Assembly: GCF_002849225.1 (NCBI RefSeq)
Contig: NZ_PKMC01000001.1
Span: forward strand, 100,504 to 164,503
Origin: Actinomyces sp. UMB0138
Lineage (GTDB): Bacteria > Bacillota > Negativicutes > Veillonellales > Veillonellaceae
Direction of reading: 5' to 3'
Length of the DNA stretch: 64,000 nucleotides
Position numbers and translations under genes: made by a program. Below are positions 52,912 to 61,690 of this stretch, piece after piece; position 1 is the stretch's first letter; each line of letters starts with the position of its first letter. The notes beneath the pieces were generated by a model, which was given only the letters and a program-made list of their open reading frames with translations, was not told where the DNA came from and did no database searches.

Positions 52912-53885
52912 ACGTCCGGGTTATTCCATAAAGACAACTGCTGCCAGCCCCCAGGCATGCCCATTTCTACTGTTGATCGAGATTCAAGGGGAAGGTATTC
53001 GGCCTCGATGAGATGACGGATTTTGTTCGGCCAACTGGTTCCCGGAGAAATCTGGCGCAACAGGAAAGACATGACCAGGATTGCACCGAAAAGACGGTCG
53101 CTTTGGCCTTTAGGAAGAGAGAAAAGATCGGTGATTGTACGCAACGCGTTCGTTGATGCAGGAGTGAGATACCTGTTCCATAACCTGCCATGGTGGGCAC
53201 ATATATTACGTAGCACCGTAAGCTGTTCACACCAGCGAGCCAAAGGATCTTGCCTATAGTAGCTGCCCTTCTGCTTAGCGGTGAGCCTATCTGGATCCAC
53301 GACCAGCCCTAGCGATTCAGAGATGGCGCGTTGATCGTCAAGCACCATCCCGTCAAAGAGCTGCGAAATATCCGAAAAATCGAGTGCTTCGACTAAAACC
53401 CAAATCGGATATTCACCATACTTGCTGGCATAGTGTTTTATCGCGGTATCACGTTTCTTTGCTCTTTCGACTCGGGCAAGCGCCGTATTACACCATGCGC
53501 TGTGTTCAAATTCCGGGCGGAAAACTGCAGGATCAAGGTAAGACAGCGCCCCTATGGAAGCTAACCGGTCACTGATTCTGGCGCGTAACGCCACTTCGAT
53601 GCGCTCCATACCATCGTGAATGAGGGTTCGAAGTTTGCGATCAAACTCATACAATCTCGCAATGTCACTAAACGATGTTTGCTGCTGGAATTTATCAAGA
53701 CGGTGAGGGTTCTTCGGATCAGCATCTGCGGGTAGCACACGGTAGGCATACCAGTAGCCAGAGAGCCGATAATACGACACGCTCGCCAGCCACTGGCGGG
53801 CAAGCGGCTCATCAACACTCATCCCGCGCTCACGCAAAATCTCAATCTGCTGATCAATGCTCGTTGCCGGTTTCAGAGCGCTCAC
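52908..53885 (-). CDS. Abi_2-type abortive infection protein (HEPN)
   Basis: The 325-residue protein matches AbiD/AbiF-like Abi_2 proteins: QQIEILRERGM near residue 13, SYYRLSGYWYAY near 40, LYEFDRKLRTLIHDGMERIE near 85 and the HEPN RNase motif RNICAHH near residues 223-230. Family members abort infection, probably by RNA cleavage. It lies on the opposite strand inside the replication module and overlaps the polymerase end, as expected for a cargo gene with its own promoter protecting the lysogen against other phages. Confidence 0.9.
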   Translation of the reverse strand: MSALKPATSIDQQIEILRERGMSVDEPLARQWLASVSYYRLSGYWYAYRVLPADADPKNPHRLDKFQQQTSFSDIARLYEFDRKLRTLIHDGMERIEVALRARISDRLASIGALSYLDPAVFRPEFEHSAWCNTALARVERAKKRDTAIKHYASKYGEYPIWVLVEALDFSDISQLFDGMVLDDQRAISESLGLVVDPDRLTAKQKGSYYRQDPLARWCEQLTVLRNICAHHGRLWNRYLTPASTNALRTITDLFSLPKGQSDRLFGAILVMSFLLRQISPGTSWPNKIRHLIEAEYLPLESRSTVEMGMPGGWQQLSLWNNPDV

Positions 53886-54140
53886 CTGCAGCCTCCTTTA
53901 GCAAAAAGAAATCCAGCCCGTCTGCGACCAAAAGTCACAGCGGGCTGAACGATTGATATCAGCGTACCACACGAACCCTGCGGGCGCCTAGCCGCTGAAA
54001 GACCGTTCCTTTGGGCTACCAGCGAAGCTGACAGAATTTAACACTTTTGGGTTCGTCGGCAGTCGTGTAGGAGCCCTTACTCTACTGCGCCGCCGGCGCA
54101 CCACTTTTCCTCTACCTGGGGCTCTCAGGAAGGAAGCCCT

Positions 54141-54913
54141 ATGGGTAACCAACTACAGGTATTCACCAACGAGACATTCGGCACGATCCGCACTATCCAA
54201 GAGGAAGAACGAATCCTGTTCTGCGGACGCGATATCGCGGCGGCACTTGGGTATGAGAATCCTGGTAAAGCGGTGCGGGATCATACTCGCCAGGATGGGG
54301 GTCCAAAACGTTACCCCATCATCGACGCCCTCGGACGCAGGCAAGAAGCCGTATTCATCACCGAAGGTGACGTCTACAGGCTTATCGTTTCCTCGAAACT
54401 GCCCGCAGCCCAACAGTTCGAGAGGTGGGTGTTCGATGAGGTGCTGCCTACTATTCGCCGCCACGGGGTTTACGCCATTGACCAGCTGTTAGATGACGAC
54501 GAGTTTCTTGAGCAGGCACTGGCGCATTTGCGTGCTGAGCGCACTAAACGCCTGATCGCCGAACAGCGGCTAGCCGAGGCAACACCGAAGATCTCCTACT
54601 ACGACATTGTGCTGCAATCCGAATCACTATTGAGTACTACGGAGATCGCGAAAGACTACGGGCTGTCAGCCAAGTGTCTCAACCAAATCCTGCGTGATGA
54701 AAAGATCCAGTTCCACCGCTCAGGCCGCTGGTTCCTCTACGCAGGCTACGCCCAGCGTGGCTATGCCCAATCCAAGACCCATGAATACGCGCCGGGCAAA
54801 ACCCGCACACACACATGTACTGGACCCAAACCGGGCGCCTGTTCATCTACGACCTGCTGAAAAACCGCTTCGGGATCCTGCCGGTCATCGAACGCGAAGA
54901 CCGGGAGAACTAG
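54141..54913 (+). pseudogene. Phage antirepressor (BRO-N plus KilAC) with frameshift at a CA repeat
   Basis: The N-terminal BRO domain (LFCGRDIAAALGYENPGKAVRDH, key part near residues 27-45, and ERWVFDEVLPTIRRHG) is intact, and KilAC begins near SLLSTTEIAKDYG. At (CA)5, 54806-54815, the frame shifts: the original frame stops at 54858-54860. The family's C-terminal WTQTGRLFIYDLL segment continues in another frame to a TAG at 54911-54913. Deleting one CA restores a contiguous product. Two-base slippage, phase variation or a sequencing error could explain it. Confidence 0.82.
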
Positions 54914-54915
54914 CG

Positions 54916-55356
54916 ATGTCGGCTACTACAGATCAAGTCTTAGGTCTTTCGCGCAGAAACGCTCGCGGCTATGCCGACCCCACCAGCTACAAGGTTTTAA
55001 AGCAACTGCAGCAGACTGAGAATATGGCACGCCCGCTGACATATATCTGCTCACCCTATTCAGGCGACGTGAAAGCAAATATGGCATTAACGCGCCAGTT
55101 TTGTGGCTTCGCGGTCTCTGCCGGGCAGATACCACTTGCACCGCATTTACTTTTTTCGCAGTTCATGAATGATCACGACCTCGATGAGCGCGAACTGGCG
55201 ATGTGCTTCAACAAGGTGCTGCTTTCTCGCTGCGATGAGGTGTGGGTCTACACCGGCCGAGTCAGTAGGGGTATGCGTGCGGAGATCGAGTGGGCCCGCG
55301 AACTAGAACTACCAATCCGCTATTTCAACGCTGGCTTCCAGGAGGTTACCTACTGA
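54916..55356 (+). CDS. DUF4406/DUF7768-like phage protein
   Basis: The 146-residue protein starts at ATG 54916, three bases after the antirepressor's restored stop. Its core TYICSPYSGDVKANM, IPLAPHLLFSQFM and CDEVWVYTGRVSRGMRAEIEWA identifies a nucleoside 2-deoxyribosyltransferase-like fold common in phages. Enzymatic role is unproven. The stop overlaps the primase start (TGATG). Confidence 0.82.
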   Translation: MSATTDQVLGLSRRNARGYADPTSYKVLKQLQQTENMARPLTYICSPYSGDVKANMALTRQFCGFAVSAGQIPLAPHLLFSQFMNDHDLDERELAMCFNKVLLSRCDEVWVYTGRVSRGMRAEIEWARELELPIRYFNAGFQEVTY

Positions 55357-57614
55357 TGCGCGCCTTCACGCTTCACACCGCCGACGTTATTGGCCGGCAA
55401 ACAAACAGCCTCTACCCAAACCGCCGCGATATCACCAGCAACGAGGATTTGGTAACATCCGCTGCGTTCGATCATGTAGCGGCCACCTATAAGAACAATC
55501 ATCGCTCGAACGAGAATTTCCTGGTTTCGGATTGTGTGGTGATGGATATCGACAACGACCACACCGAAAACCCCGAAGAATGGATCACGCCCGATTCGTT
55601 GTCTGAGCTGATGGCGGGTGTGGCGTTCATGACCGCCACAAGCCGTAACCACATGAAAACCAAAGGTACGGAGTCTGCACGGCCGCGTTTCCACGTCTAC
55701 TACCCGATAACCAAGATCAGCGATGCTAGCGAGTACGCAGGGCTCAAGAAGCGTTTGGCTGCACGCTTCAGCTTTTTTGATGCGAATGCTTTGGATGCTG
55801 GCCGGTTCATCTACGGAAATCCGGCTCCAGAGGTCGCCGTATTCGAAGGTGTGCAGTTGTTGGATGAGTGGCTTGCGTCGTCGGATGAGCAGGATATGTT
55901 CGCAGTCTTCGATGCCTCCACCCAGGCAATTGGTGAGGGCTCCCGAAATGCGACATTGTCTAGGTTCGCGGGTCGGGTGTTGATCCGTTACGGAAACACC
56001 ACGCAGGCCCGAGAGTTGTTCGACCGTAAAGCAGCCCTTTGTGATCCGCCGCTACCAGCCGGTGAGCTTGCCCTGATTTGGGATAGTGCTGGTAAGTTCG
56101 CTGCCAAGGTTGCCGCCCAGCCGGATTATGTGTCGCCGGAGGTTTATCGGGTGTTGTCGGGTTTGCGGCCTGGAGATTTTTCCGATGTCGGCCAAGCGGA
56201 CCTGCTTGCGGCCGAGTACGCGAATAAAATCCGGTACTCGCCGTCAACGAAATGGCTGGTCTACAACGGTAGATTCTGGGAAGAAAACGAGCTCACCGCT
56301 CGCGGTGTGGCCCAAGAGCTAACAACCCGCCAGCTCGAAGAAGCCAAAACCCTACTATCTAAAGCCGGACAGCAGATGAGCGATAGCGGTGCCGAAGATG
56401 TTATGGCTGAGGCAACATCGAAAAAGAAAGGCCTAGCCCAATTAGAGGCCAGCCAGCTGGATGCCCTGGATCAGTTGGAGGCTGCACAGGCCTACCGAAA
56501 TTTCGTGACCACTAGGCGAACATCGAAAAACATTAGTGCCACATTGAAAGAAGCAGCACCTATATTGCAGGTCGCGGTTAGCGAGCTGGATGCTGATGCG
56601 TACCTGCTCAACACCCCCGATGGCAGCTACGACCTAAGAACAGGCGCGAGAAAAAACCACGATCCAGCTGATTTGCTGACAAAGCAAACCACACTCGCCC
56701 CAACCCAGGAAGATGCCCGGATCTGGTTGGAGGCGCTGGATGTATTTTTCCAGGCCAACCCAGAACTGATCGGGTACGTGCAGCGTATTTGTGGCCTGGC
56801 GGTGATCGGGCGGGTGATGGTTGAGGCCCTCGTGATCGCTTACGGGGATGGCCGTAACGGCAAATCCACGTTTTGGAATACCATAGCCCGCGTGCTCGGC
56901 ACCTACGCGGGCACTATCTCCGCCGATGCACTCACCGTTGGGGTGCGCCGCAACGTTAAACCCGAACTAGCCGAAGCCAGAGGCAAACGCCTACTGATCG
57001 CAGCCGAAACAGAAGAAGGCATGCGCCTTTCAACCTCGAACGTCAAACAGCTCGCTTCTACCGACCAGATCACTGCGGAGAAAAAATATAAGGATCCGTT
57101 CGCATTCACGCCCTCCCACACTCTGGTGTTGTATACGAATCACCTGCCCAGGGTTGGGGCGATGGATACAGGTATTTGGCGTCGCCTGATCGTGATCCCT
57201 TTCGAAGCAAAAATCGAAGGAAACGCAGATATCAAAAACTATGCCGACTATCTCTACGAGCATGCCGGTGGTGCGGTGCTGGCGTGGGTGATGGAAGGCG
57301 CGCGAGCGATCCACGCCGATGACTACCACCTGGACCCACCCCGCCAAGTCATCGAAGCATCGAACGCTTACCGCGACGATAATGACTGGTTTTCCCAATT
57401 CCTCGAAGACCAATGCGAAACCGGCGAGGGCCTATCTGAGCGGGCAGGTGACCTCTACCAGACATATCGGGCGTGGGCGCAAGCCACCAGCGGGTGGGCT
57501 CGACCCATGATCGACTTCAACGCCGCCACCGAACAAGCCGGCTACGTGCGTAAGAAAACTAAAACCGGGATCCGCGTCTTCGGATTAGCCATCAAAAACG
57601 AATTCTGTGCCTAA
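55356..57614 (+). CDS. Phage primase-helicase (AEP primase plus D5/P4-type helicase)
   Basis: The 752-residue protein starts at ATG 55356 with AGGAGG at 55340-55345. The N-terminal third is an archaeo-eukaryotic primase-like domain (catalytic MDIDND near residue 66, RFHVYYPI, and DAGRFIYGNP). The C-terminal half is a D5_N/SF3-type helicase with Walker A GDGRNGKST near residue 496 and the AAETEEGMR/ LYTNHLPR segments. It primes and unwinds phage DNA with the polymerase encoded upstream. Confidence 0.92.
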   Translation: MRAFTLHTADVIGRQTNSLYPNRRDITSNEDLVTSAAFDHVAATYKNNHRSNENFLVSDCVVMDIDNDHTENPEEWITPDSLSELMAGVAFMTATSRNHMKTKGTESARPRFHVYYPITKISDASEYAGLKKRLAARFSFFDANALDAGRFIYGNPAPEVAVFEGVQLLDEWLASSDEQDMFAVFDASTQAIGEGSRNATLSRFAGRVLIRYGNTTQARELFDRKAALCDPPLPAGELALIWDSAGKFAAKVAAQPDYVSPEVYRVLSGLRPGDFSDVGQADLLAAEYANKIRYSPSTKWLVYNGRFWEENELTARGVAQELTTRQLEEAKTLLSKAGQQMSDSGAEDVMAEATSKKKGLAQLEASQLDALDQLEAAQAYRNFVTTRRTSKNISATLKEAAPILQVAVSELDADAYLLNTPDGSYDLRTGARKNHDPADLLTKQTTLAPTQEDARIWLEALDVFFQANPELIGYVQRICGLAVIGRVMVEALVIAYGDGRNGKSTFWNTIARVLGTYAGTISADALTVGVRRNVKPELAEARGKRLLIAAETEEGMRLSTSNVKQLASTDQITAEKKYKDPFAFTPSHTLVLYTNHLPRVGAMDTGIWRRLIVIPFEAKIEGNADIKNYADYLYEHAGGAVLAWVMEGARAIHADDYHLDPPRQVIEASNAYRDDNDWFSQFLEDQCETGEGLSERAGDLYQTYRAWAQATSGWARPMIDFNAATEQAGYVRKKTKTGIRVFGLAIKNEFCA

Positions 57615-57625
57615 AACCAGCCGAG

Positions 57626-57729
57626 GGTGCAGACCGGTGCAGACCGTATAGCAACTTTCTCTATAGGGAAAAATTTTAATAAAAATAGCTATAGGGAAAG
57701 TATGGATTGACCCTGCACCGGTCTGCACC
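57626..57729. repeat. Inverted and direct repeats between primase and VRR-NUC
   Basis: GGTGCAGACCGGTGCA at 57626-57641 has a perfect inverted copy at 57714-57729. GGTGCAGACC is tandemly repeated at 57626-57645. The A+T-rich middle contains CTATAGGGAAA twice (57661-57671 and 57689-57699, 28 bases apart). This architecture, next to the primase gene, fits a phage replication origin or a regulatory node. Confidence 0.75.
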
Positions 57730-57753
57730 TCCAACCACAAGAGGTGAAGACCA

Positions 57754-58032
57754 ATGAGAGAAAAATACCTAGAACAAGCCCTCAAAACCGCCATTGAAAA
57801 CCTGGGCGGGATCTGCTGGAAACTCGTATCCCCAGGAACAACTGGCGTACCGGATCGTATCTGCCTCAAAGCCGGACGAGTTGTTTTCGTCGAAGTAAAA
57901 GCACAAGGAGCCAAACCTAGGCCAATCCAGAACCGTCGGATGGCTCAACTGCGTGATCAAGGCTTCCAAGTCTTTGTGGTAGACAGCCCAGGTGATATTG
58001 CGGAGGTGAGTGATGCGCTACAAGCCGCATAA
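57754..58032 (+). CDS. VRR-NUC domain phage nuclease
   Basis: The 92-residue protein is a stand-alone VRR-NUC nuclease: GVPDRICL with catalytic Asp34, and VEVKA with Glu47 and Lys49, the PD-ExK core. It precedes the SNF2 helicase and overlaps its start, the standard pair in phages of this type, probably acting on branched DNA. Confidence 0.92.
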   Translation: MREKYLEQALKTAIENLGGICWKLVSPGTTGVPDRICLKAGRVVFVEVKAQGAKPRPIQNRRMAQLRDQGFQVFVVDSPGDIAEVSDALQAA

Positions 58033-59389
58033 CTACCAACGCCTAGCAACCGACTTCATTACCTGCCATGACCAGGCCGCAATATTCCTGGGAATGGGCC
58101 TAGGCAAGAGCGTCATCGCACTATCGGCTATCTGGCAGCTCGTCCTCGACTACTTCCTCGTAACCCGAGTCCTCATCATCGCGCCACTGCGCGTAGCCCG
58201 CGATACCTGGCCAGCCGAAGCAGTCAAGTGGGATCACCTTGAAGGCATGTCGCTGGCGGTAGCCGTAGGCAGCAAAGCCGAGCGCCTCGACGCCCTGGCG
58301 AAGAACTCGATGGTGACGGTGATCAACCGCGAAAATATCCCGTGGCTGGTCGCCCACTACGGTAAGGCTTGGCCGTTCGACATGGTCGTCATTGACGAAC
58401 TGTCCAGTTTTAAGAATCACCGGGCCAAGCGGTTTAGCGCACTGGTGAAGATGCGGCCCTTTGTGTCCCGCTGGGTTGGGCTGACTGGAACACCAGCCTC
58501 CAACGGGCTGATGGATTTATGGGCGCAGTTCCGGCTGCTAGATGGCGGCACCAGACTGGGACGCTATATCACTAGGTTTCGGGATCGCTGGTTCGTCCCC
58601 GATAAACGGGGTGGCATGCAGGTGTTTACATATAAGCCGCGCGCTGGTGCTGAGGACGAGATCTATGAGGCAATCTCAGACATCACCTTGTCCATGAAAA
58701 CCACCGACCACCTGAAGCTGCCGGAACTGACGGTAACAACCAAGCAAGTGAAACTCGCTAGCAAGGAACGGGCGGTATATGAGCGACTCAAGCAAGACCT
58801 TGTCATCGAGCTAGATGGACAAACTGTGGATGCAGCGAACGCGGCCGCGCTTTCGGGCAAACTCTTGCAGCTGGCCTCCGGAGCCATCTACAACGAGCAA
58901 AGCCAGGCAATTGCTGTTCATAGCGCAAAACTAGATGCTCTCGAGGATCTCCTCGAGGCCGCCAACGGGCAGAACCTTTTGGTGGCCTACTGGTACAAAC
59001 ACGACCTGAAAAGAATCACCGAACGCTTTCCACAAGCCCGAGTCCTAAAGACTGCCGAGGATATTACAGCGTGGAACACGGGCGAGATACCTCTCGGCCT
59101 GATCCATCCAGCCTCCGCAGGCCACGGCCTCAACCTGCAGGCCGGTGGGCACCTGCTCATCTGGTTCTCGCTGACCTGGAGCCTGGAGTTATATCAACAA
59201 ACCAACGCAAGGCTTTACCGGCAAGGACAAACCGAGCCAGTAACCATCACCCACCTGGCGGCTGAAGGCACTCTCGACGAAGCCGTCCTCAAAGCACTCG
59301 AAGCTAAGAACACGACGCAGACCGCACTGATCGAAGCGGTCAAAACCCAACTAACAACCACTAACAGGAAGGAGCCGTCATGCATGTGA
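58013..59389 (+). CDS. SNF2-type DEAD/DEAH-like helicase
   Basis: The 458-residue SF2 ATPase starts at ATG 58013 with GGAGG at 58002-58006. Motifs: I GMGLGKSV (near 25), II VVIDELSSFKN (near 128), III LTGTPASNG, and the helicase C domain with the arginine-rich QTNARLYRQGQ (motif VI near 402). It pairs with the VRR-NUC nuclease. Confidence 0.93.
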   Translation: MRYKPHNYQRLATDFITCHDQAAIFLGMGLGKSVIALSAIWQLVLDYFLVTRVLIIAPLRVARDTWPAEAVKWDHLEGMSLAVAVGSKAERLDALAKNSMVTVINRENIPWLVAHYGKAWPFDMVVIDELSSFKNHRAKRFSALVKMRPFVSRWVGLTGTPASNGLMDLWAQFRLLDGGTRLGRYITRFRDRWFVPDKRGGMQVFTYKPRAGAEDEIYEAISDITLSMKTTDHLKLPELTVTTKQVKLASKERAVYERLKQDLVIELDGQTVDAANAAALSGKLLQLASGAIYNEQSQAIAVHSAKLDALEDLLEAANGQNLLVAYWYKHDLKRITERFPQARVLKTAEDITAWNTGEIPLGLIHPASAGHGLNLQAGGHLLIWFSLTWSLELYQQTNARLYRQGQTEPVTITHLAAEGTLDEAVLKALEAKNTTQTALIEAVKTQLTTTNRKEPSCM

Positions 59390-59841
59390 TGACGAAATAC
59401 CTAGATACCCGCAAAGCCGCGATCTGCGCACTAGAGGATTACCCGCTGATGGAACAAGCAGCTGGTCAAGACACCAGCGCTGAGGCCAACCAACTAAGAG
59501 CCGACCTGACCAGCCCTTCGAGCGTAAAGCTAACTGGCCTACCGCACGCGAAGGACCCACATGCAGGTGAACGCCGCATCGCCGCAACCCTCGACAAGAT
59601 CGACCTGCTGGCCGCCCGCAAACAAGAAGCCCAAGACTACCTCGACTGGTTCCTACCAGCCTGGGGATCTTTAGCTGAGGATGACAGGTTCGTGTTGGAG
59701 AACTTCTTCTTGGGTGTAGGTGGTCAGGAAGATCGCGTGGCGATGATTGGCGACCACTTCTACATTCAACGCGACAGCGTATACCGACGTAAAAACCGGG
59801 CCCTCGACCGCCTCGCAGTAGCTTTGTATGGCAGGCACTAA
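59380..59841 (+). CDS. RinA/DUF1492-like late transcription regulator
   Basis: The 153-residue protein has a C-terminal helix-turn-helix-like segment (VAMIGDHFYIQRDSVYRRKNRALDRLAVALYG, key part RDSVYRRKNRALDRL near 130) typical of phage late regulators of the RinA/ArpU group. Position before HNH and terminase genes supports control of late genes. It has AGGAAGGAG upstream of the ATG. Confidence 0.75.
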   Translation: MHVMTKYLDTRKAAICALEDYPLMEQAAGQDTSAEANQLRADLTSPSSVKLTGLPHAKDPHAGERRIAATLDKIDLLAARKQEAQDYLDWFLPAWGSLAEDDRFVLENFFLGVGGQEDRVAMIGDHFYIQRDSVYRRKNRALDRLAVALYGRH

Positions 59842-59851
59842 CTTGCACCCA

Positions 59852-59868
59852 TGCGTTAGCGAGTATCC
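59852..59868. repeat. 17-bp repeat shared with 34942-34958
   Basis: TGCGTTAGCGAGTATCC is the exact reverse complement of 34942-34958, which contains the CGCTAACGCA unit. The pair links prophage DNA with the island left of the lanthipeptide operon. Confidence 0.85.
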
Positions 59869-59930
59869 GAACCCTGCTATGGAAAACGCGGTTAAAGCCT
59901 GAAATACTGTAAGTGGATAAAAATAAAGAA

Positions 59931-59985
59931 AGACGAAACCCTCCGGAACAAACAGCACTGAACTGCTGGCCGGAGGGTTTCGTCT
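59931..59985 (-). terminator. 16-bp hairpin terminator, minus-strand polarity
   Basis: AGACGAAACCCTCCGG at 59931-59946 pairs perfectly with 59970-59985; the minus-strand side runs into TTCTTTATTTTTA. It would stop minus-strand transcription coming from the small membrane gene at 60385-60510. An inner CAGCA/TGCTG pair extends it. Confidence 0.75.
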
Positions 59986-60001
59986 TGGCCAGCAAAGGAC
60001 G

Positions 60002-60388
60002 GTGAGGCTGGTGCCAAGCAAACCAAAACGTCCCTGCTCGGCACCCGGCTGTCCCGAACTAACCCGCGAAAGATTCTGCCAGCTCCACGCCAAAAAGGCA
60101 GACAAGAACTACCGTAAGTTTCAACGTGACCCGAGAATCAACAAGCGTTACGGTGCGCGCTGGCGCCGCATCCGTGCCGCATACATTTCCCAGCATCCTT
60201 TGTGCGAAGACTGCCTGGACAAAGGAGTGACCACCCCAGTTCAGGAAGTCCACCACGTCCTACCCTTAGACCATGGCGGCAGTCACGACTTTTCTAACCT
60301 GCGCAGCCTGTGCAAACCCTGCCACTCCAGGCAGAGCGCGTTAGACGGTGACAGATGGAGGCAAGGCCCGCGTGTGTATTCGTATTAG
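60002..60388 (+). CDS. Phage HNH endonuclease
   Basis: The 128-residue protein (GTG start at 60002, or 60011) has N-terminal zinc-like Cys residues (CSAPGC, CQLHAKK) and the HNH core EVHHVLPLDHGG ... DFSNLRSLCKPCHSRQS, with Cys pair CEDCLDKG. HNH nucleases beside terminase genes assist phage DNA packaging. Spacing of catalytic His and Asn is intact. Confidence 0.92.
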   Translation: MRLVPSKPKRPCSAPGCPELTRERFCQLHAKKADKNYRKFQRDPRINKRYGARWRRIRAAYISQHPLCEDCLDKGVTTPVQEVHHVLPLDHGGSHDFSNLRSLCKPCHSRQSALDGDRWRQGPRVYSY

Positions 60389-60510
60389 CCCAGCCAGTCT
60401 TGGGTGTAGGCCAGCAAGCCAAGAACGGCTCCGATACCAGCACCAATAAACACCCAAAGATTGCTGGACGCCCAAGAGCGGGGCTTGTCGAGGTCTTGAT
60501 TGTCTTCCAT
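60385..60510 (-). CDS. Tiny membrane protein antisense to the packaging operon
   Basis: The 41-residue product MEDNQDLDKPRSWASS followed by one helix (LWVFIGAGIGAVLGLLAY, Gly-zipper-like) was found by reading the minus strand after the HNH gene. There is no clear ribosome-binding site. Opposite orientation to the operon and a minus-strand terminator at 59931-59985 suggest expression from its own promoter, as lysogenic-conversion genes. Function unknown. Confidence 0.55.
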   Translation of the reverse strand: MEDNQDLDKPRSWASSNLWVFIGAGIGAVLGLLAYTQDWLG

Positions 60511-60776
60511 GACGTAATTATTGCAGAAAACCCCGCTCCTGCGCCACAGCTTACGTCGACCTCAAAGATGCTGGGCTGGCTCTTGTTCGTTGCTTGCGGT
60601 GCGACGTCGCGTGTCTGGTTTGGGGTTGGGGGCCTCGAATCTCTACAGCCTTGGCGAAGGTCAGCGGGCGGGGCCAACCGTACGCAAAAAGACCGAATCA
60701 AACAGGGTATTAACCTAGCGCATATTTGAAGGCCGTTTTTTCTGGCCACCGCAGGTCAGATAGGAGGCCGATAGCC

Positions 60777-61349
60777 GTGGCAAAAGACGGAACTAATCGC
60801 GGTGGGCACCGTGTGAGGGCTGGCGCGAAACCCGACCCGCTCAATGAGAAACTCGCTAAGGGTCTGCCTGCCACTCGCTTGGAAGATCCGCTAGCGACCC
60901 CTTTCGATTTCGAGGGCGCAGATGTTGGCGCGGGCGCGGTGCTTGCTGGTGAAGTGATGCCGGAGCCGTCTGAGTATCTGTCGGAGGTTCAGCGGGACGG
61001 TAAACCGCTGGGTGCTGATTTGGTGTATCGGGAGACGTGGCGCTGGTTGGATGAGCGTGGTTGCACGAGGTTTGTTTCTAAGCGTCTGATCGAGGCCTAC
61101 GCCCAGGCTTTCGCCCGGTATGTGCAGTGTGAGCAGGCGATCTCCAAGTTCGGTTTGCTCGGCAAGCACCCGACCACGGGGGCTGCTATCGCTTCCCCGT
61201 TTGTTGCGATGAGCCAGTCTTTTGGTAAGCAAGCAAACGTGTATTGGTATGAGATTTTTGAGATTGTGCGGGCGAACTGCACTAGTGACTATTCGGGTGC
61301 GGCCCCGGGTGATGAGGTTATGGAGCAGTTGTTGAAAGCACGCTCGTAG
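60777..61349 (+). CDS. Phage terminase small subunit (P27-like)
   Basis: The 190-residue product starts at GTG 60777 with AGGAGG at 60762-60767. It has GAKPDPLNEKLAKGLPATR, a VYRETWRWLDERGCTRF helix region and ends with the helical KQANVYWYEIFEIVRANC. It recognises phage DNA for packaging. It is the intact homolog of the fragment at 33018-33518. The large subunit is expected beyond the window. Confidence 0.85.
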   Translation: MAKDGTNRGGHRVRAGAKPDPLNEKLAKGLPATRLEDPLATPFDFEGADVGAGAVLAGEVMPEPSEYLSEVQRDGKPLGADLVYRETWRWLDERGCTRFVSKRLIEAYAQAFARYVQCEQAISKFGLLGKHPTTGAAIASPFVAMSQSFGKQANVYWYEIFEIVRANCTSDYSGAAPGDEVMEQLLKARS

Positions 61350-61371
61350 ATGCGTCCTAGTGTTTTTGAGT

Positions 61372-61590
61372 TTATTTGGGGCGTTTTCTTGCGGTCAAGC
61401 CTACCCCTAGCGCGATTCCAACTCCTGTGCCAATAGTTATCGCTAAGGCATTATCGTCCATAATGAACCGAAAGATTATGGCGGTCATTATCCCGGCAAT
61501 CATTCCATAAGCCACGGCTTTACCATTGCCGCCGGAAGGTTCTGACGGATTAGGTTTACTCGTTTCGTCTTGCACGTATTCCAGTATCAC
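61372..61590 (-). CDS. Small membrane protein antisense to the packaging operon
   Basis: The 72-residue product has a polar N-terminus rich in Pro/Ser/Asn and two Gly-rich helices (AVAYGMIAGIMTAIIFRFIM and ITIGTGVGIALGVGL), ending ARKRPK. It is convergent with terminase and on the opposite strand from the phage operon, like the 41-residue protein before terminase. Function unknown; lysogenic conversion is one possibility. Confidence 0.6.
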   Translation of the reverse strand: MILEYVQDETSKPNPSEPSGGNGKAVAYGMIAGIMTAIIFRFIMDDNALAITIGTGVGIALGVGLTARKRPK

Positions 61591-61690
61591 ACATGATTCG
61601 GGTTCGCCTGTCTATCTTTGCTCCCCACTCTTGGCTGTCATGGTGGGGAGTTTTTGTTTCTTTTGATTTTTCTACTGAAAGGGCATTCCT

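Noticed and set aside
60294..60749. 150-residue minus-strand frame over the HNH-terminase interval
   Set aside because: It has no ribosome-binding site or domain; the 41-residue membrane protein in another frame fits better.
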